Below are positions 36,118 to 44,214 of a stretch of DNA of 64,000 nucleotides, in pieces. The position numbers and the translations under genes were made by a program. The stretch's first letter is position 1; each line of letters starts with the position of its first letter. The stretch is taken from assembly GCF_048060095.1 (NCBI RefSeq), contig NZ_JBLUOA010000002.1:62001-126000 (forward strand), written 5' to 3'. The notes beneath the pieces are model-generated. The model was not told the DNA's origin. It saw only the letters and a list, made by a program, of their open reading frames with translations, and made no database searches. The stretch comes from JBLUOA01 sp048060095 (GTDB lineage: Bacteria > Pseudomonadota > Alphaproteobacteria > Rhodobacterales > Rhodobacteraceae).

Positions 36118-36550
36118 GACTGCTGAAGCTTATCGGAGAGTAGATGGAAGACGCCACATGAACGCCGGTCCCGATAGGTTTGGTTGGTTTTCCGATTGGG
36201 GTATTGATCCCCGCCCTCAACCGCAACACCGCTGTGCAGTTGGCCCGTCGACCGGGCGTAAATCCGCAGACGCTGATGCAAGCGAAGCTTCCGACTCAGC
36301 CGACACATCGAGAGTTTGACGGCAACGAAATGCGAACCGCACCGACTCCATAAACAGTTCAGCGCCGACACCCAAAACTGTTGAAACGAACTGTGGCAAC
36401 AATGTGACCATTTTGGGGCCAGCCCGTCCGCATCGCGCCTCATCAAGTGAATTTAACACTTCCATTCAACGGGATACGGACGCCCTCCGTCGCCACAATT
36501 TAGGACTAGTCTAAAAGGACAACTACAGCGAACACCCGCCCGGTGGTCTG
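36118..36550. other. Intergenic region upstream of exoL and of a small membrane-protein gene
   Basis: About 430 bases between divergent genes. It must contain the exoL promoter (left) and that of the gene at 36584 (right). Base composition falls toward 36420-36530. I see no RNA gene, repeat pair, or convincing coding frame, and no operator that I can name. Confidence 0.45.
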
Positions 36551-36583
36551 TTGAATTTGGAACAGCAACAAGAGGTTCGGCAA

Positions 36584-36784
36584 GTGACTTACGAGTATAG
36601 CTACACCGATAGGCAGCGCCCTGAAGAGGATCAGCGCCGCACATTTGATATCGGAGTTGTCGTACTCGTCGGGGCCGTCCTCGTCTGCGTTCTCCTGTTG
36701 GGATATTCGCTTTTTGTTGGCATCATGTACGAAAGTACAGCCAGCGAATTGGCGACGATCTCGGCGGGATCAGGTGACGGCTGA
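36584..36784 (+). CDS. Small single-pass membrane protein, unknown
   Basis: A 66-residue protein has a tyrosine-rich polar N-terminus (YEYSYTDRQRPEEDQRR), one strong membrane helix (GVVVLVGAVLVCVLLLGYSLFVGIMY) and a Ser/Gly-rich tail. The GTG at 36584 has AGAGG 8 bases upstream; a TTG at 36551 is the alternative. A strong terminator follows at 36836, which supports a separate transcript. I do not recognise the family. Its place next to the polysaccharide genes may be incidental. Confidence 0.6.
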   Translation: MTYEYSYTDRQRPEEDQRRTFDIGVVVLVGAVLVCVLLLGYSLFVGIMYESTASELATISAGSGDG

Positions 36785-36835
36785 ACCGTATTTTCGGCGC
36801 AACCGTGTAACAAGTACGTATTGATTTTAAGTAAG

Positions 36836-36876
36836 CCCCTGCCGTCATTGCTGCCCCAATCGGCGGGGGTTTTTTT
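36836..36876 (+). terminator. Rho-independent terminator
   Basis: CCCCTGCCG pairs with CGGCGGGGG (one G-T wobble) around a 16-base loop and is followed by seven T residues. It ends the transcript of the small membrane-protein gene at 36584-36784. Confidence 0.85.
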
Positions 36877-36924
36877 AATTACGCCAATCGATGCGTCATC
36901 CCCTTTGAATTTGGCCTGCCCGCC

Positions 36925-37944
36925 CTACCCCAACAATAATGCTTCCTGCTGGGCAGTCATTCCGCCCATAAGGGCGATATGCCGACGCCCTCGATCCCAT
37001 TCGAGCAAGCGCGTCAGCGTGTCCTCAATCGGCCGACACGTCAGCCCCGCTGTTCGCGCCTTCGTTGTGCTAACCTCAAGGAAATATCTAAAAGCCGGGT
37101 TTATCGGGGCCATCATTGGCACATCAACCCAAGGGGTGATGTCGGCATCAACAAAGGCAGCCTCTTCAACCCAAACCAGTTCAGCGCTGGAGCCGCTGAC
37201 ATTCGAAATTGCGTTCAGCACATCGGAAAACGATTGCGGTGGGCTTGTGACGTTCCAAATACCGGGCATCTCATTTTCGGCACAGCGGAGGGCAAACTCC
37301 GCGACGTCCCTGACATCGATTAGTTGAAGCGGTCGGTTTTTCGGTGCAGGGGCCGGAACCTTTCGCCGGGCCCCGATGGCTTCATCAATACGCCTGACCC
37401 ACCACGTCAGCCGATCCGTGTAGTCGCCCGCCCCAACCAGCAGCCCGACCCGCAAGGCTGTCGCCCGGTCGCCCAGCATCTCTTCCGCCTTGATTTCGCA
37501 GGCTCGTTTCAACGGACCATAGGACGCGCCGTAGGCAAACGCGGATGTGCGGTCCTCGGGCGATAAACTGGCCGCGACTTCGAAGTCTTCCGCTGTTGCG
37601 TCTGGCACGGCCGCGGTTTCGTCCAAGTTTCGCTGCGTGAATTCGCCATATGCGGAAATGGAGGAGATCATGACATATCTGCTGATACTGCCGCTAATCG
37701 CTGTCAGCAGCGTTTCAACGGCGTCGGGAGAATACGCACATGAGTCGAACACCCAGTCGAACGTCTGCCCTTTCAAAGCACTGAGGTCGCCGTAGCGATC
37801 AGCGTGGATGATTTTCAGACCGGCGGCCAATTCTCGGTCAGTTTCTCCGCGCGTCAGCGTCGCAACCGAATGACCTTCGGCAACCAGCGTGTCGGCGATC
37901 GCCCCGCCCAAGAATCCTGTTCCACCGACGACCAAACAGCGCAT
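36925..37944 (-). CDS. NAD-dependent epimerase/reductase (extended SDR)
   Basis: This 339-residue SDR has GGTGFLGGAIADTL at the start, an ISSISAYGEF strand and a Y-x3-K in SYGPLKRA. It resembles atypical SDRs with reductase or epimerase roles; the substrate is not clear. The ATG at 37944 opens MRCLVVGG and is preferred to a longer frame with an Arg-rich leader to 37995. It stands alone, convergent with the terminator at 36836. A link to the polysaccharide locus is possible but unproven. Confidence 0.82.
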   Translation of the reverse strand: MRCLVVGGTGFLGGAIADTLVAEGHSVATLTRGETDRELAAGLKIIHADRYGDLSALKGQTFDWVFDSCAYSPDAVETLLTAISGSISRYVMISSISAYGEFTQRNLDETAAVPDATAEDFEVAASLSPEDRTSAFAYGASYGPLKRACEIKAEEMLGDRATALRVGLLVGAGDYTDRLTWWVRRIDEAIGARRKVPAPAPKNRPLQLIDVRDVAEFALRCAENEMPGIWNVTSPPQSFSDVLNAISNVSGSSAELVWVEEAAFVDADITPWVDVPMMAPINPAFRYFLEVSTTKARTAGLTCRPIEDTLTRLLEWDRGRRHIALMGGMTAQQEALLLG

Positions 37945-38029
37945 TGATCCGAACCTCCTGCGTGTCAGGTTAGGTTCCCTCCGGCGCAACGGCAACGGGG
38001 TCTGTTCAACAGAAGGCGTCGTTCAAATC

Positions 38030-38464
38030 CTAATCCCTCAGATTATGTTGCACCCGGCGGACATGGCGGAGCGTATCGGTCAGCAACGCGGTCATAAGCC
38101 CGAACATCAGAAACCCGTTCGCGCCGGTCATGCCGCCCAGCAGGCGTTGTTCTACGGGCACGACAACATCGCCCAGCCCCAACGTCGTGTAAGCGACGAG
38201 AGAAAAGTAGACCGCCTCCTCAAGCGAGCCGAAGACCGACATTTGCTGAAATACGATGGCCCAAAGCCACACCCCGAATGTCATCATCGCCATGGTGGAA
38301 AACACCGCCATCAGGATGACCACGAACGATTTGACGGGACGGGGCGGGCGTTGAAGCCACGGCTCCATCTTCTCAAGCGTTTCGTTGAGAATCCACCACA
38401 GAACGGCGCCCCCAACCAGTGATACAAGCGTAATCGCGGAGCCGAGTAGAAGTTGGGAAAGCAT
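38030..38464 (-). CDS. Small two-helix ion channel (K+ channel fold)
   Basis: This 144-residue membrane protein has three or four hydrophobic segments. The pore motif TTLGLGD sits before the last helix, where K+ channels have TVGYGD. The substitution of Y by L in the filter is seen in some bacterial ion-channel proteins. The protein has no visible regulatory domain. It stands alone between the epimerase and an MBL-fold gene, and ion selectivity cannot be deduced. Confidence 0.78.
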   Translation of the reverse strand: MLSQLLLGSAITLVSLVGGAVLWWILNETLEKMEPWLQRPPRPVKSFVVILMAVFSTMAMMTFGVWLWAIVFQQMSVFGSLEEAVYFSLVAYTTLGLGDVVVPVEQRLLGGMTGANGFLMFGLMTALLTDTLRHVRRVQHNLRD

Positions 38465-38718
38465 CGTTCAACTTTTCAATTCAATGCTGGGGTGCCTGTT
38501 TGCATGATTAAAGCCTAAGGAGTTTTCGGCAAGGTTAATCGCTGCCGAAGCCTTTATCGGCCCCGGCCAGATATGGCGTAAGCCACCGATCACTGATCTC
38601 CGGCCACATTCCCGCGTTTGCAGCGCGGCCGAAGCTCATCGCGGCAAGCGCGCAAAAGCACAGAAAAATCTCGGATGGCCCCCCCTAAACAGACGATCCT
38701 AGTGGGACGCCGCGAGGA

Positions 38719-39504
38719 TTACCCCAGCGTCCCATTATACCAGTCGTGCATCACCACTTCGCTGCCCGCGCCGGCAGCCGCCAGCAGGTCCGCGAACTCA
38801 GCCGGGTTTTGCGTGCCGCCATCGCGGCCTCGGTAGTGATAGGGAATGACCAAGGTTGGGGCGAACTCTGCCACCGCTTCGGCGGCTTGCTGAGCGCCCA
38901 TGGTAAACGGCAAGTTCATGCAGACAAACGCCACGTCGATATCCTCAAGCGCGCGCATTTCCGGCACGCCTTCGGTGTCGCCTGAGATATAGATTCGGGC
39001 ACCGCCGACGGTCATGACGTATCCGTTGTCCCGGCCTTGCGGGTGAAACTTCAGGCGATCTTCGGTGATGTTGTAGGCCGGGATCGCATCGATCCCGAGG
39101 TCCATCACCGCCGTAGACTCTCCGTTGCCAATCGCGGTCGCGCGGGATTTCAGGCCATCGGGCAGCATGTCGAACACAGCCGGGTTCGTCAGGATCGGTG
39201 CCTCGCCGCCGATTTCGGCAAGCAGTTCAGCGTTGTAGTGATCGCCATGCTCATGCGTGATCAGGATCAAATCGGGTGCGGGCATGTCGGCATAGGCCGA
39301 TGCCTCGCCCACCGTGTCGACGTAAACGACGCCGGATGGCGTCTCCATCACGAAAGAGGCGTGGCTGATCGGGTGAACCGTCACCTGCCCGTCCGCAAGG
39401 CTAAGCGCGCCGGAATGCCCGGCGCCGGTCGCCGCGTAGGGAAGCACGGTGATGGCCCCCACAGTCGCGGCGGTTTGGGTTAGGAATTTCCGTCTGGTAG
39501 GCAT
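38719..39504 (-). CDS. Tat-exported metallo-beta-lactamase-fold hydrolase
   Basis: The 261-residue protein starts with a twin-arginine signal (TRRKFLTQTAATVGAITVLP). The hydrolase core includes the metal motif HEHGDHY (the H-x-H-x-D-H box), SGDTEG, and PYHYRGRDGG near the C-terminus. It belongs to the UPF0173/L-ascorbate-6-P lactonase-like group of MBL proteins. Its export to the periplasm is notable because most members are cytoplasmic. The substrate is unknown, and the gene appears monocistronic. Confidence 0.85.
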   Translation of the reverse strand: MPTRRKFLTQTAATVGAITVLPYAATGAGHSGALSLADGQVTVHPISHASFVMETPSGVVYVDTVGEASAYADMPAPDLILITHEHGDHYNAELLAEIGGEAPILTNPAVFDMLPDGLKSRATAIGNGESTAVMDLGIDAIPAYNITEDRLKFHPQGRDNGYVMTVGGARIYISGDTEGVPEMRALEDIDVAFVCMNLPFTMGAQQAAEAVAEFAPTLVIPYHYRGRDGGTQNPAEFADLLAAAGAGSEVVMHDWYNGTLG

Positions 39505-39620
39505 GGCATCCCCCTGTTGAGCTATATTGAGTGATGGGAATGATACCCGCCGAAGTTGTGAAACGCCAAATTGTTTGGACGAACGGTATTTTCGGGCAGG
39601 GTCTCGCCCGTTCCACCGAC

Positions 39621-40511
39621 TTACGTCGAAGTCAAAACGTGGTCGGGCCGGATTCCACTTTCGTCGATGGCGACGTCAACATCCGCAGACCGCAACAATC
39701 CGTGTGACACGATCAGAGCCGTCGCCGTCCCCGCCACCTGCCCGCCTAGGATGTCGGTGTGCAGGCTGTCCCCCACCATTACGGCCCGCCGTCCGGGCGC
39801 TTTTTCAAGGCGGGCGAAGGCAAGATCGTATATGCCCCTGTAGGGTTTTCCATGAAAAACAGGCTCCACCCCCGTTCTGTCGGCAAGGCGATGGGCCCAA
39901 TGCCCCGGTTCGCGCGATGGTCCGTCTTCGCGGGGGGCGGCGATGTCGGGATTGCCGATGTGGACGGGGCGTGGATGGGTGCGTAGCGCGTCTTCCAACA
40001 GCATCTGCCTGTGCTCGGTCCACGCCGCGCTTCCGATCAGAAGAAAGCCTTGGACGGAGCCGTAAAGGGCCGGATCGTCTTCGAGAAAGTCGAACGGCAG
40101 CCCCTCAAGGTCTTCGCGACCCAGTTCCGGATTCGCCATCACGCCCCAATAGGTGCTGTCGCGTCCGAGTGCGGCCAAAAGCGCCTTGCGGCTGGTGATC
40201 ACGTCGTCCGGGGCGAAATCGTAGCCAAGGCGTGCGTATTTCTCCATCAGCTTGCTATGCGGGAACCCCGCCGCGTTGGAGACGACAAGAACGCGCTTAC
40301 CTGCCGCTTGCAGGTCAGCGATCCGTTCGGGCGCGCCCGGAATGGCGGTTTCGCCGATGTTGAGGACGCCGAACGCGTCGAGCAGGAAAACATCGTAAAG
40401 GTCTGCGATCTCTGACAAATCCCGCGCGGGCGTGCAATGCCCACCGGGACCGGCATCGGGCAAACGGTGGCGCACCGCCTCATAGCCGTCAAAGATCGGT
40501 CCGTGGGTCAG
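39621..40511 (-). CDS. HAD-like phosphatase (class IIA) at end of phosphonate operon, probable CTG start
   Basis: This 296-residue protein carries the HAD motifs: DVFLLDAFGVLNIGE (motif I), VLVVSNAAG (motif II), the lysine in FHGKPYRGIYD and VGDSLHTDILGG (motif IV). That matches the HAD-IIA group. Homologous sequence begins at about THGPIFDGYEAVRHRLP, directly after the phnE stop. A CTG at 40511 sits in CTGA, the same 4-base overlap seen as ATGA elsewhere in this genome, and GGAG precedes it by 7 bases. The alternative GTG at 40544 has no good ribosome site. It may hydrolyse a phosphorylated product of the imported compound. Confidence 0.8.
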   Translation of the reverse strand: MTHGPIFDGYEAVRHRLPDAGPGGHCTPARDLSEIADLYDVFLLDAFGVLNIGETAIPGAPERIADLQAAGKRVLVVSNAAGFPHSKLMEKYARLGYDFAPDDVITSRKALLAALGRDSTYWGVMANPELGREDLEGLPFDFLEDDPALYGSVQGFLLIGSAAWTEHRQMLLEDALRTHPRPVHIGNPDIAAPREDGPSREPGHWAHRLADRTGVEPVFHGKPYRGIYDLAFARLEKAPGRRAVMVGDSLHTDILGGQVAGTATALIVSHGLLRSADVDVAIDESGIRPDHVLTST

Positions 40512-41323
40512 ATGATCGCTCCGCGCACCTTGGCTGACACCCACTCCGAGATGACAACGGCGGCAAGGATGACGATCAGGATCAGGGACACCTGCGGCCA
40601 CGCCAGCGTGTTCAGCGACGCCTGTAGTTGCAGCCCGATCCCGCCGGCCCCTACCAGCCCCAGAACGGTCGACTCGCGGATGTTAATATCCCAGCGGAAC
40701 ACGGCGATCCCGGCGAAGGCGGGCATGATCTGTGGCACGATGCCGTAAGCCATCACCTGCCAGCGGGATGCGCCGGTCGCGGTGATCGCCTCAACCTGAC
40801 TATGGTCGATTTCCTCAATCGCTTCGTAGAGAAGTTTTGCGCAGAACCCGATGGAGCGGATCGCTATGGCGACGATGCCCGCAAAAACCCCCGGCCCGAT
40901 GATCGCGATAAGCAGCAGCGCCCAGATCAGTGAGTTGATCGAACGGGTCGACACGATAATCAGAAGCGCGACAGGCCGGATGAACATCCTTGACGGGGTC
41001 GTATTGCGGGCGGCCAGAAAAGCAACCGGGACTGCGAGGATCAACGCGCCAATCGTGCCAAGGGTCGCGATGTTCAGCGTGTCCCAGATCGGCAGCCAGA
41101 GGCGGTCGATATAAGACCAGCGCGGCGGAGTTGCGCGGCCCAGAATATCGCTCGCGATATTGGGAGCGTCCCAAACGAAAAACCACGTCGTCGCGTCCGA
41201 TATACGACTCCAGCACCAAAGGAAAATCGCCAGGCCAAGCAGCCAGACGAACCACTGCGTCAGCGTTTCACGCCGGTTGCGCAGGCGCCAGATCGGGCCT
41301 TCGGCCGTGTCGATGACGGGCAT
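40508..41323 (-). CDS. phnE: Phosphonate-type ABC transporter, permease
   Basis: This is a permease of 271 residues with six predicted helices and the PhnE-like segments GRATPPRWSYIDRLWLPIWDTLNIATLGTIGALILAVPVAFLA and STVLGLVGAGGIGLQLQASL. The EAA-like loop EAITATGASRWQVMAYGIVPQI fits. It is the fourth gene of phnD-phnC-phnE-phnE. It starts 2 bases after the second permease gene and is fused by 4-base overlap to the HAD gene. The symbol follows family convention; the ligand is not proven. Confidence 0.85.
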   Translation of the reverse strand: MPVIDTAEGPIWRLRNRRETLTQWFVWLLGLAIFLWCWSRISDATTWFFVWDAPNIASDILGRATPPRWSYIDRLWLPIWDTLNIATLGTIGALILAVPVAFLAARNTTPSRMFIRPVALLIIVSTRSINSLIWALLLIAIIGPGVFAGIVAIAIRSIGFCAKLLYEAIEEIDHSQVEAITATGASRWQVMAYGIVPQIMPAFAGIAVFRWDINIRESTVLGLVGAGGIGLQLQASLNTLAWPQVSLILIVILAAVVISEWVSAKVRGAII

Positions 41324-41324
41324 C

Positions 41325-42161
41325 TTATTGCACCCGCGCGCGGATCACGCCGCTGATATATTCAAGGGCCATGACGATGCCGATTATGATCAAAAGGATC
41401 GCCGCCGCTGTGTCGTATTCGTAGCGGTCAAAGGCGGTGTTCAACGTCGCCCCAATACCGCCCGCCCCAACAAGGCCAAGGATCGCGCTTTCGCGGAAAT
41501 TGATATCGACGCGGTAGATCGACAAACCGATCAGGCGCGGGATCACCTGCGGTTTCACCCCGTAGTCGATCCATTGCGACCAACGCGCACCGGTCGCGCG
41601 CACGGCTTCGGCCTGTGACCGATCCATGCTTTCGATATCCTCAGCCAGCAGTTTTGACAGGAACCCGATGGTCGCGAAAGACAGCGTCAAAAACCCCGCG
41701 AGCGGACCAAAGCCAAAGATCGCGACCAACAGGATCGCGACGATGATTTCCTGCAACGCGCGCGAAACGGCGATGATCCCACGACAGATTAGGTAGATTG
41801 GCAAGGGCGCGATATTGCGCGCAGCGCCAAGCGCGATGGGAATCGAAATCAGGATGCCAACGACAGACGAAGCGACCGTCATGACAATGCTTTCGACAAT
41901 ACCGTCCCAGATCGCATCGGCGCGGCTGACGATGTCCGGCTGGGCAAACGCCATGACGAACGCCGCACCGCGGTCTAGCCCCTCATAGACGCGGGACCAG
42001 TTCACCTCGACGCTGGCAATCGCGGCGACAAGATAAATCGCGAACCCGATCAGCAACGTCCACCGCAGCCAAACCCGCTTTACCAGCGGCGGTCGCCGCC
42101 AGCCGGTGCCGAGCATGTCGTCGAGTTCACGGAGGGTTTCGCCCTCGGCAAAACTGCTCAT
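41325..42161 (-). CDS. phnE: Phosphonate-type ABC transporter, permease (second copy)
   Basis: The second PhnE-family permease (278 residues) has a long N-terminal cytoplasmic piece and the same signature (FRESAILGLVGAGGIGATLNTAF; EAVRATGARWSQWIDYGVKPQV). The two PhnE copies are alike in layout but clearly diverged, as expected of a heterodimeric channel. Its ATG overlaps the phnC stop by 4 bases. Confidence 0.85.
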   Translation of the reverse strand: MSSFAEGETLRELDDMLGTGWRRPPLVKRVWLRWTLLIGFAIYLVAAIASVEVNWSRVYEGLDRGAAFVMAFAQPDIVSRADAIWDGIVESIVMTVASSVVGILISIPIALGAARNIAPLPIYLICRGIIAVSRALQEIIVAILLVAIFGFGPLAGFLTLSFATIGFLSKLLAEDIESMDRSQAEAVRATGARWSQWIDYGVKPQVIPRLIGLSIYRVDINFRESAILGLVGAGGIGATLNTAFDRYEYDTAAAILLIIIGIVMALEYISGVIRARVQ

Positions 42162-42955
42162 TCGGCGGCCTCAATTGAGTCGTCGTCATCATCGACGGTT
42201 TCGATGGTCGCCTCCCAATCCTCTTCGCCGTAAATTTCGGTCAGCTGTTCCGGGGTCAGGCCGTCCGGGGCGCCGTCATAGACAATCTCGCCAAAGCGCA
42301 GGCCGATGACACGCGCGACGAACATCTGGGCAAGCGCCACATCGTGAATATTGATAATCGCGGCCAGGTCGCGCTCAGCGCACAGCTCGCAAATCAGGCG
42401 CATTATCTGGCGCGACGTCTTTGGGTCGAGCGACGCCGTCGGCTCATCAACCAGCAGCAGGGCCGGGTCCTGGATCAGCGCCCGGCAGATCCCGACACGT
42501 TGCCGTTGCCCGCCCGACAATTGGTCCGCCCGCTTGTCGGCCATGTGCAAAAGCCCCACCCGGTCAAGCAGGCGAAACGCTTCATCAACGTCTGTTTGCG
42601 GAAACCGGCGGGTCAAGGCACGCCAGAACCCGACATAACCAAGCCGACCGGACAGGACGTTTTCCATCACCGTCAGACGCTCCACCAGCGCGTATTCCTG
42701 AAAGATCATCCCCATGCGCCGCCGTTCCCGACGCAGCGCAGCGGGCTTTAGGCTGGTTAGGTTCACATCACCCAGCATCACCTCGCCCGAGGTCGGTTCG
42801 ACCAGCCGGTTGATACAGCGGATCAGCGTGGACTTCCCCGCGCCGGAGGGGCCAATCAGGGCGATCACCTGACCGGATGGCACGCTCAGATCAACGGCTG
42901 TCAGTGCCTTATCGCCCGTCTTATAGGTCTTTGTCAGTGCATCGAGCCGCAGCAT
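42158..42955 (-). CDS. phnC: Phosphonate-type ABC transporter, ATP-binding protein
   Basis: This PhnC-class ATPase has Walker A GPSGAGKSTLIRC, the Q-loop FQEYALVERLTVMENV, signature LSGGQRQRVGI, and Walker B LLLVDEPTASLDPKTS. It ends in an acidic tail with five D/E residues in a row. The ATG at 42955 is used because the upstream extension to 43078 runs into phnD. The gene follows phnD by 85 bases. Confidence 0.88.
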   Translation of the reverse strand: MLRLDALTKTYKTGDKALTAVDLSVPSGQVIALIGPSGAGKSTLIRCINRLVEPTSGEVMLGDVNLTSLKPAALRRERRRMGMIFQEYALVERLTVMENVLSGRLGYVGFWRALTRRFPQTDVDEAFRLLDRVGLLHMADKRADQLSGGQRQRVGICRALIQDPALLLVDEPTASLDPKTSRQIMRLICELCAERDLAAIINIHDVALAQMFVARVIGLRFGEIVYDGAPDGLTPEQLTEIYGEEDWEATIETVDDDDDSIEAAE

Positions 42956-43040
42956 TAGTGTTCCTTCGATATACCGACGGACGGCAGCCAAGGCCGCCGC
43001 CCGCCAAAACGTCAGCCGGAGATCACCCCGACCTTGCCTG

Positions 43041-44012
43041 TTACGAACACTCGTATGAGACGCCGTTGGCCTCATCAATGGTGCGAATAACGGACCAGAA
43101 GTCCTGATAAGTCATCTCAAGGAACTGCGCTTCGCCGTTCTTCTCAAACTCCTCCTCAAGCGATGTGCCTTCCCATTCGAACGAGAAAAACGCATCGCGG
43201 ATTTTCTGCTGCAGTTCCGGCGTCAGATTGTGCGCCGTGCCGTAGCCTGTCGTCGGGAAGGTCTGGGATTTGTAGATCGAGACAAGCTGATCTTCAGAAA
43301 CCACATCACGCTCCAACATCCGCGCCAGCACCGAATTCGCGATGGCCGCCGCCGGATAGTCTTGATTGGCAACACCAAGGATGGAGTTGTCGTGCTTGCC
43401 CGAGAAGACCGGTTCGAAATCGTCGCCCGCGCTCATCCCAAACTCGGACGCGAGGATTGCCGATGGTGCCTTGAAGCCCGAATTGGAGGTTTCAGAGGTA
43501 AATGCCATCTGGCCGCCACGAATATCCTCAACCTTCTCGATGCCGGAGTCCGGGTGGGTCAGGATTTCCATTTCGTAGCCAAACGACCCATCTTCGCCCG
43601 CCATGATCGTGAACGGACGGAAACCCGCGCAATTAACCGCAAGCGGATTGGACCCCGTGTTAAAGCCCGCAATATGCAGGCGCCCGGACCGCATCGCCTC
43701 AATCTGGGCTGCGTTGTTCTGAACCGGGAAGAACACGACCTCTTTCCCTGTTGCCTCCTCCAGATGGGTCAAAAAATCGGCCCATGCGGTTTCATAGACC
43801 GCCGGGTCTTCGACCGGCGTATAGGCAAAGATCAGAGTGTCGGGGTCAATCAGGTCCGCTGGATCTGTCGGAATATCTGCGATCAAATCGCCGTCCGCAT
43901 CGCAATAGCGGTCATCCAGATCGCCCCGCGGGCAGTCTTGGGCCACCGACGGCAGTGCTGAGAATGTCAACGCGGCCACAGCAGCAGCGCCGAGAATATG
44001 TATCTTGTTCAT
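43041..44012 (-). CDS. phnD: Phosphonate-type ABC transporter, periplasmic binding protein
   Basis: This 323-residue protein has a Sec signal peptide (IHILGAAAVAALTFSALPSVAQ) and the PhnD/SBP pattern (LIFAYTPVEDPAVYETAWADFLTHLEEATGKEVVFFPV; NNAAQIEAMRSGRLHIAGFNTGSNPLAV). PhnD proteins bind phosphonates or phosphite. It heads the leftward operon to the HAD gene. No C-P lyase or phosphonatase genes are in the window, so degradation would occur elsewhere or through the HAD. Confidence 0.87.
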   Translation of the reverse strand: MNKIHILGAAAVAALTFSALPSVAQDCPRGDLDDRYCDADGDLIADIPTDPADLIDPDTLIFAYTPVEDPAVYETAWADFLTHLEEATGKEVVFFPVQNNAAQIEAMRSGRLHIAGFNTGSNPLAVNCAGFRPFTIMAGEDGSFGYEMEILTHPDSGIEKVEDIRGGQMAFTSETSNSGFKAPSAILASEFGMSAGDDFEPVFSGKHDNSILGVANQDYPAAAIANSVLARMLERDVVSEDQLVSIYKSQTFPTTGYGTAHNLTPELQQKIRDAFFSFEWEGTSLEEEFEKNGEAQFLEMTYQDFWSVIRTIDEANGVSYECS

Positions 44013-44035
44013 TTTTCTAACTCCCTAATGAAAAC

Positions 44036-44050
44036 AGCGGCCAAGCCGCT
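44036..44050. promoter_or_regulatory. Perfect inverted repeat upstream of phnD
   Basis: AGCGGC-CAA-GCCGCT lies 24 bases before the phnD start. It could be an operator or a 5' leader hairpin. I looked for a PhoB box nearby and do not see one. Confidence 0.4.
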
Positions 44051-44214
44051 AATCCCCCTCTCGCGGACGGACTCACTGCCTTGCATCTGATCGATTTACA
44101 CCGCCTATGGCTACCCAATTCTTCGCGGCACCGCAGCATAGGGGTGGCGCGTTACGACGGCTTTCGGAAGGTTTCGCCGGGCGGTGGAACGACCTCCGTT
44201 CTCTGTTGCGGAGT

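Noticed and set aside
38535..38639. Short minus-strand frame MSFGRAANAGMWPEISDRW... between the MBL gene and the ion channel
   Set aside because: It is signal-peptide-like when read back, but has no ATG with a ribosome site and no homologue I recognise; too weak to call.
44013..44100. PhoB box search upstream of phnD
   Set aside because: No CTGTCAT-type direct repeats are present; only the AGCGGC palindrome was found.
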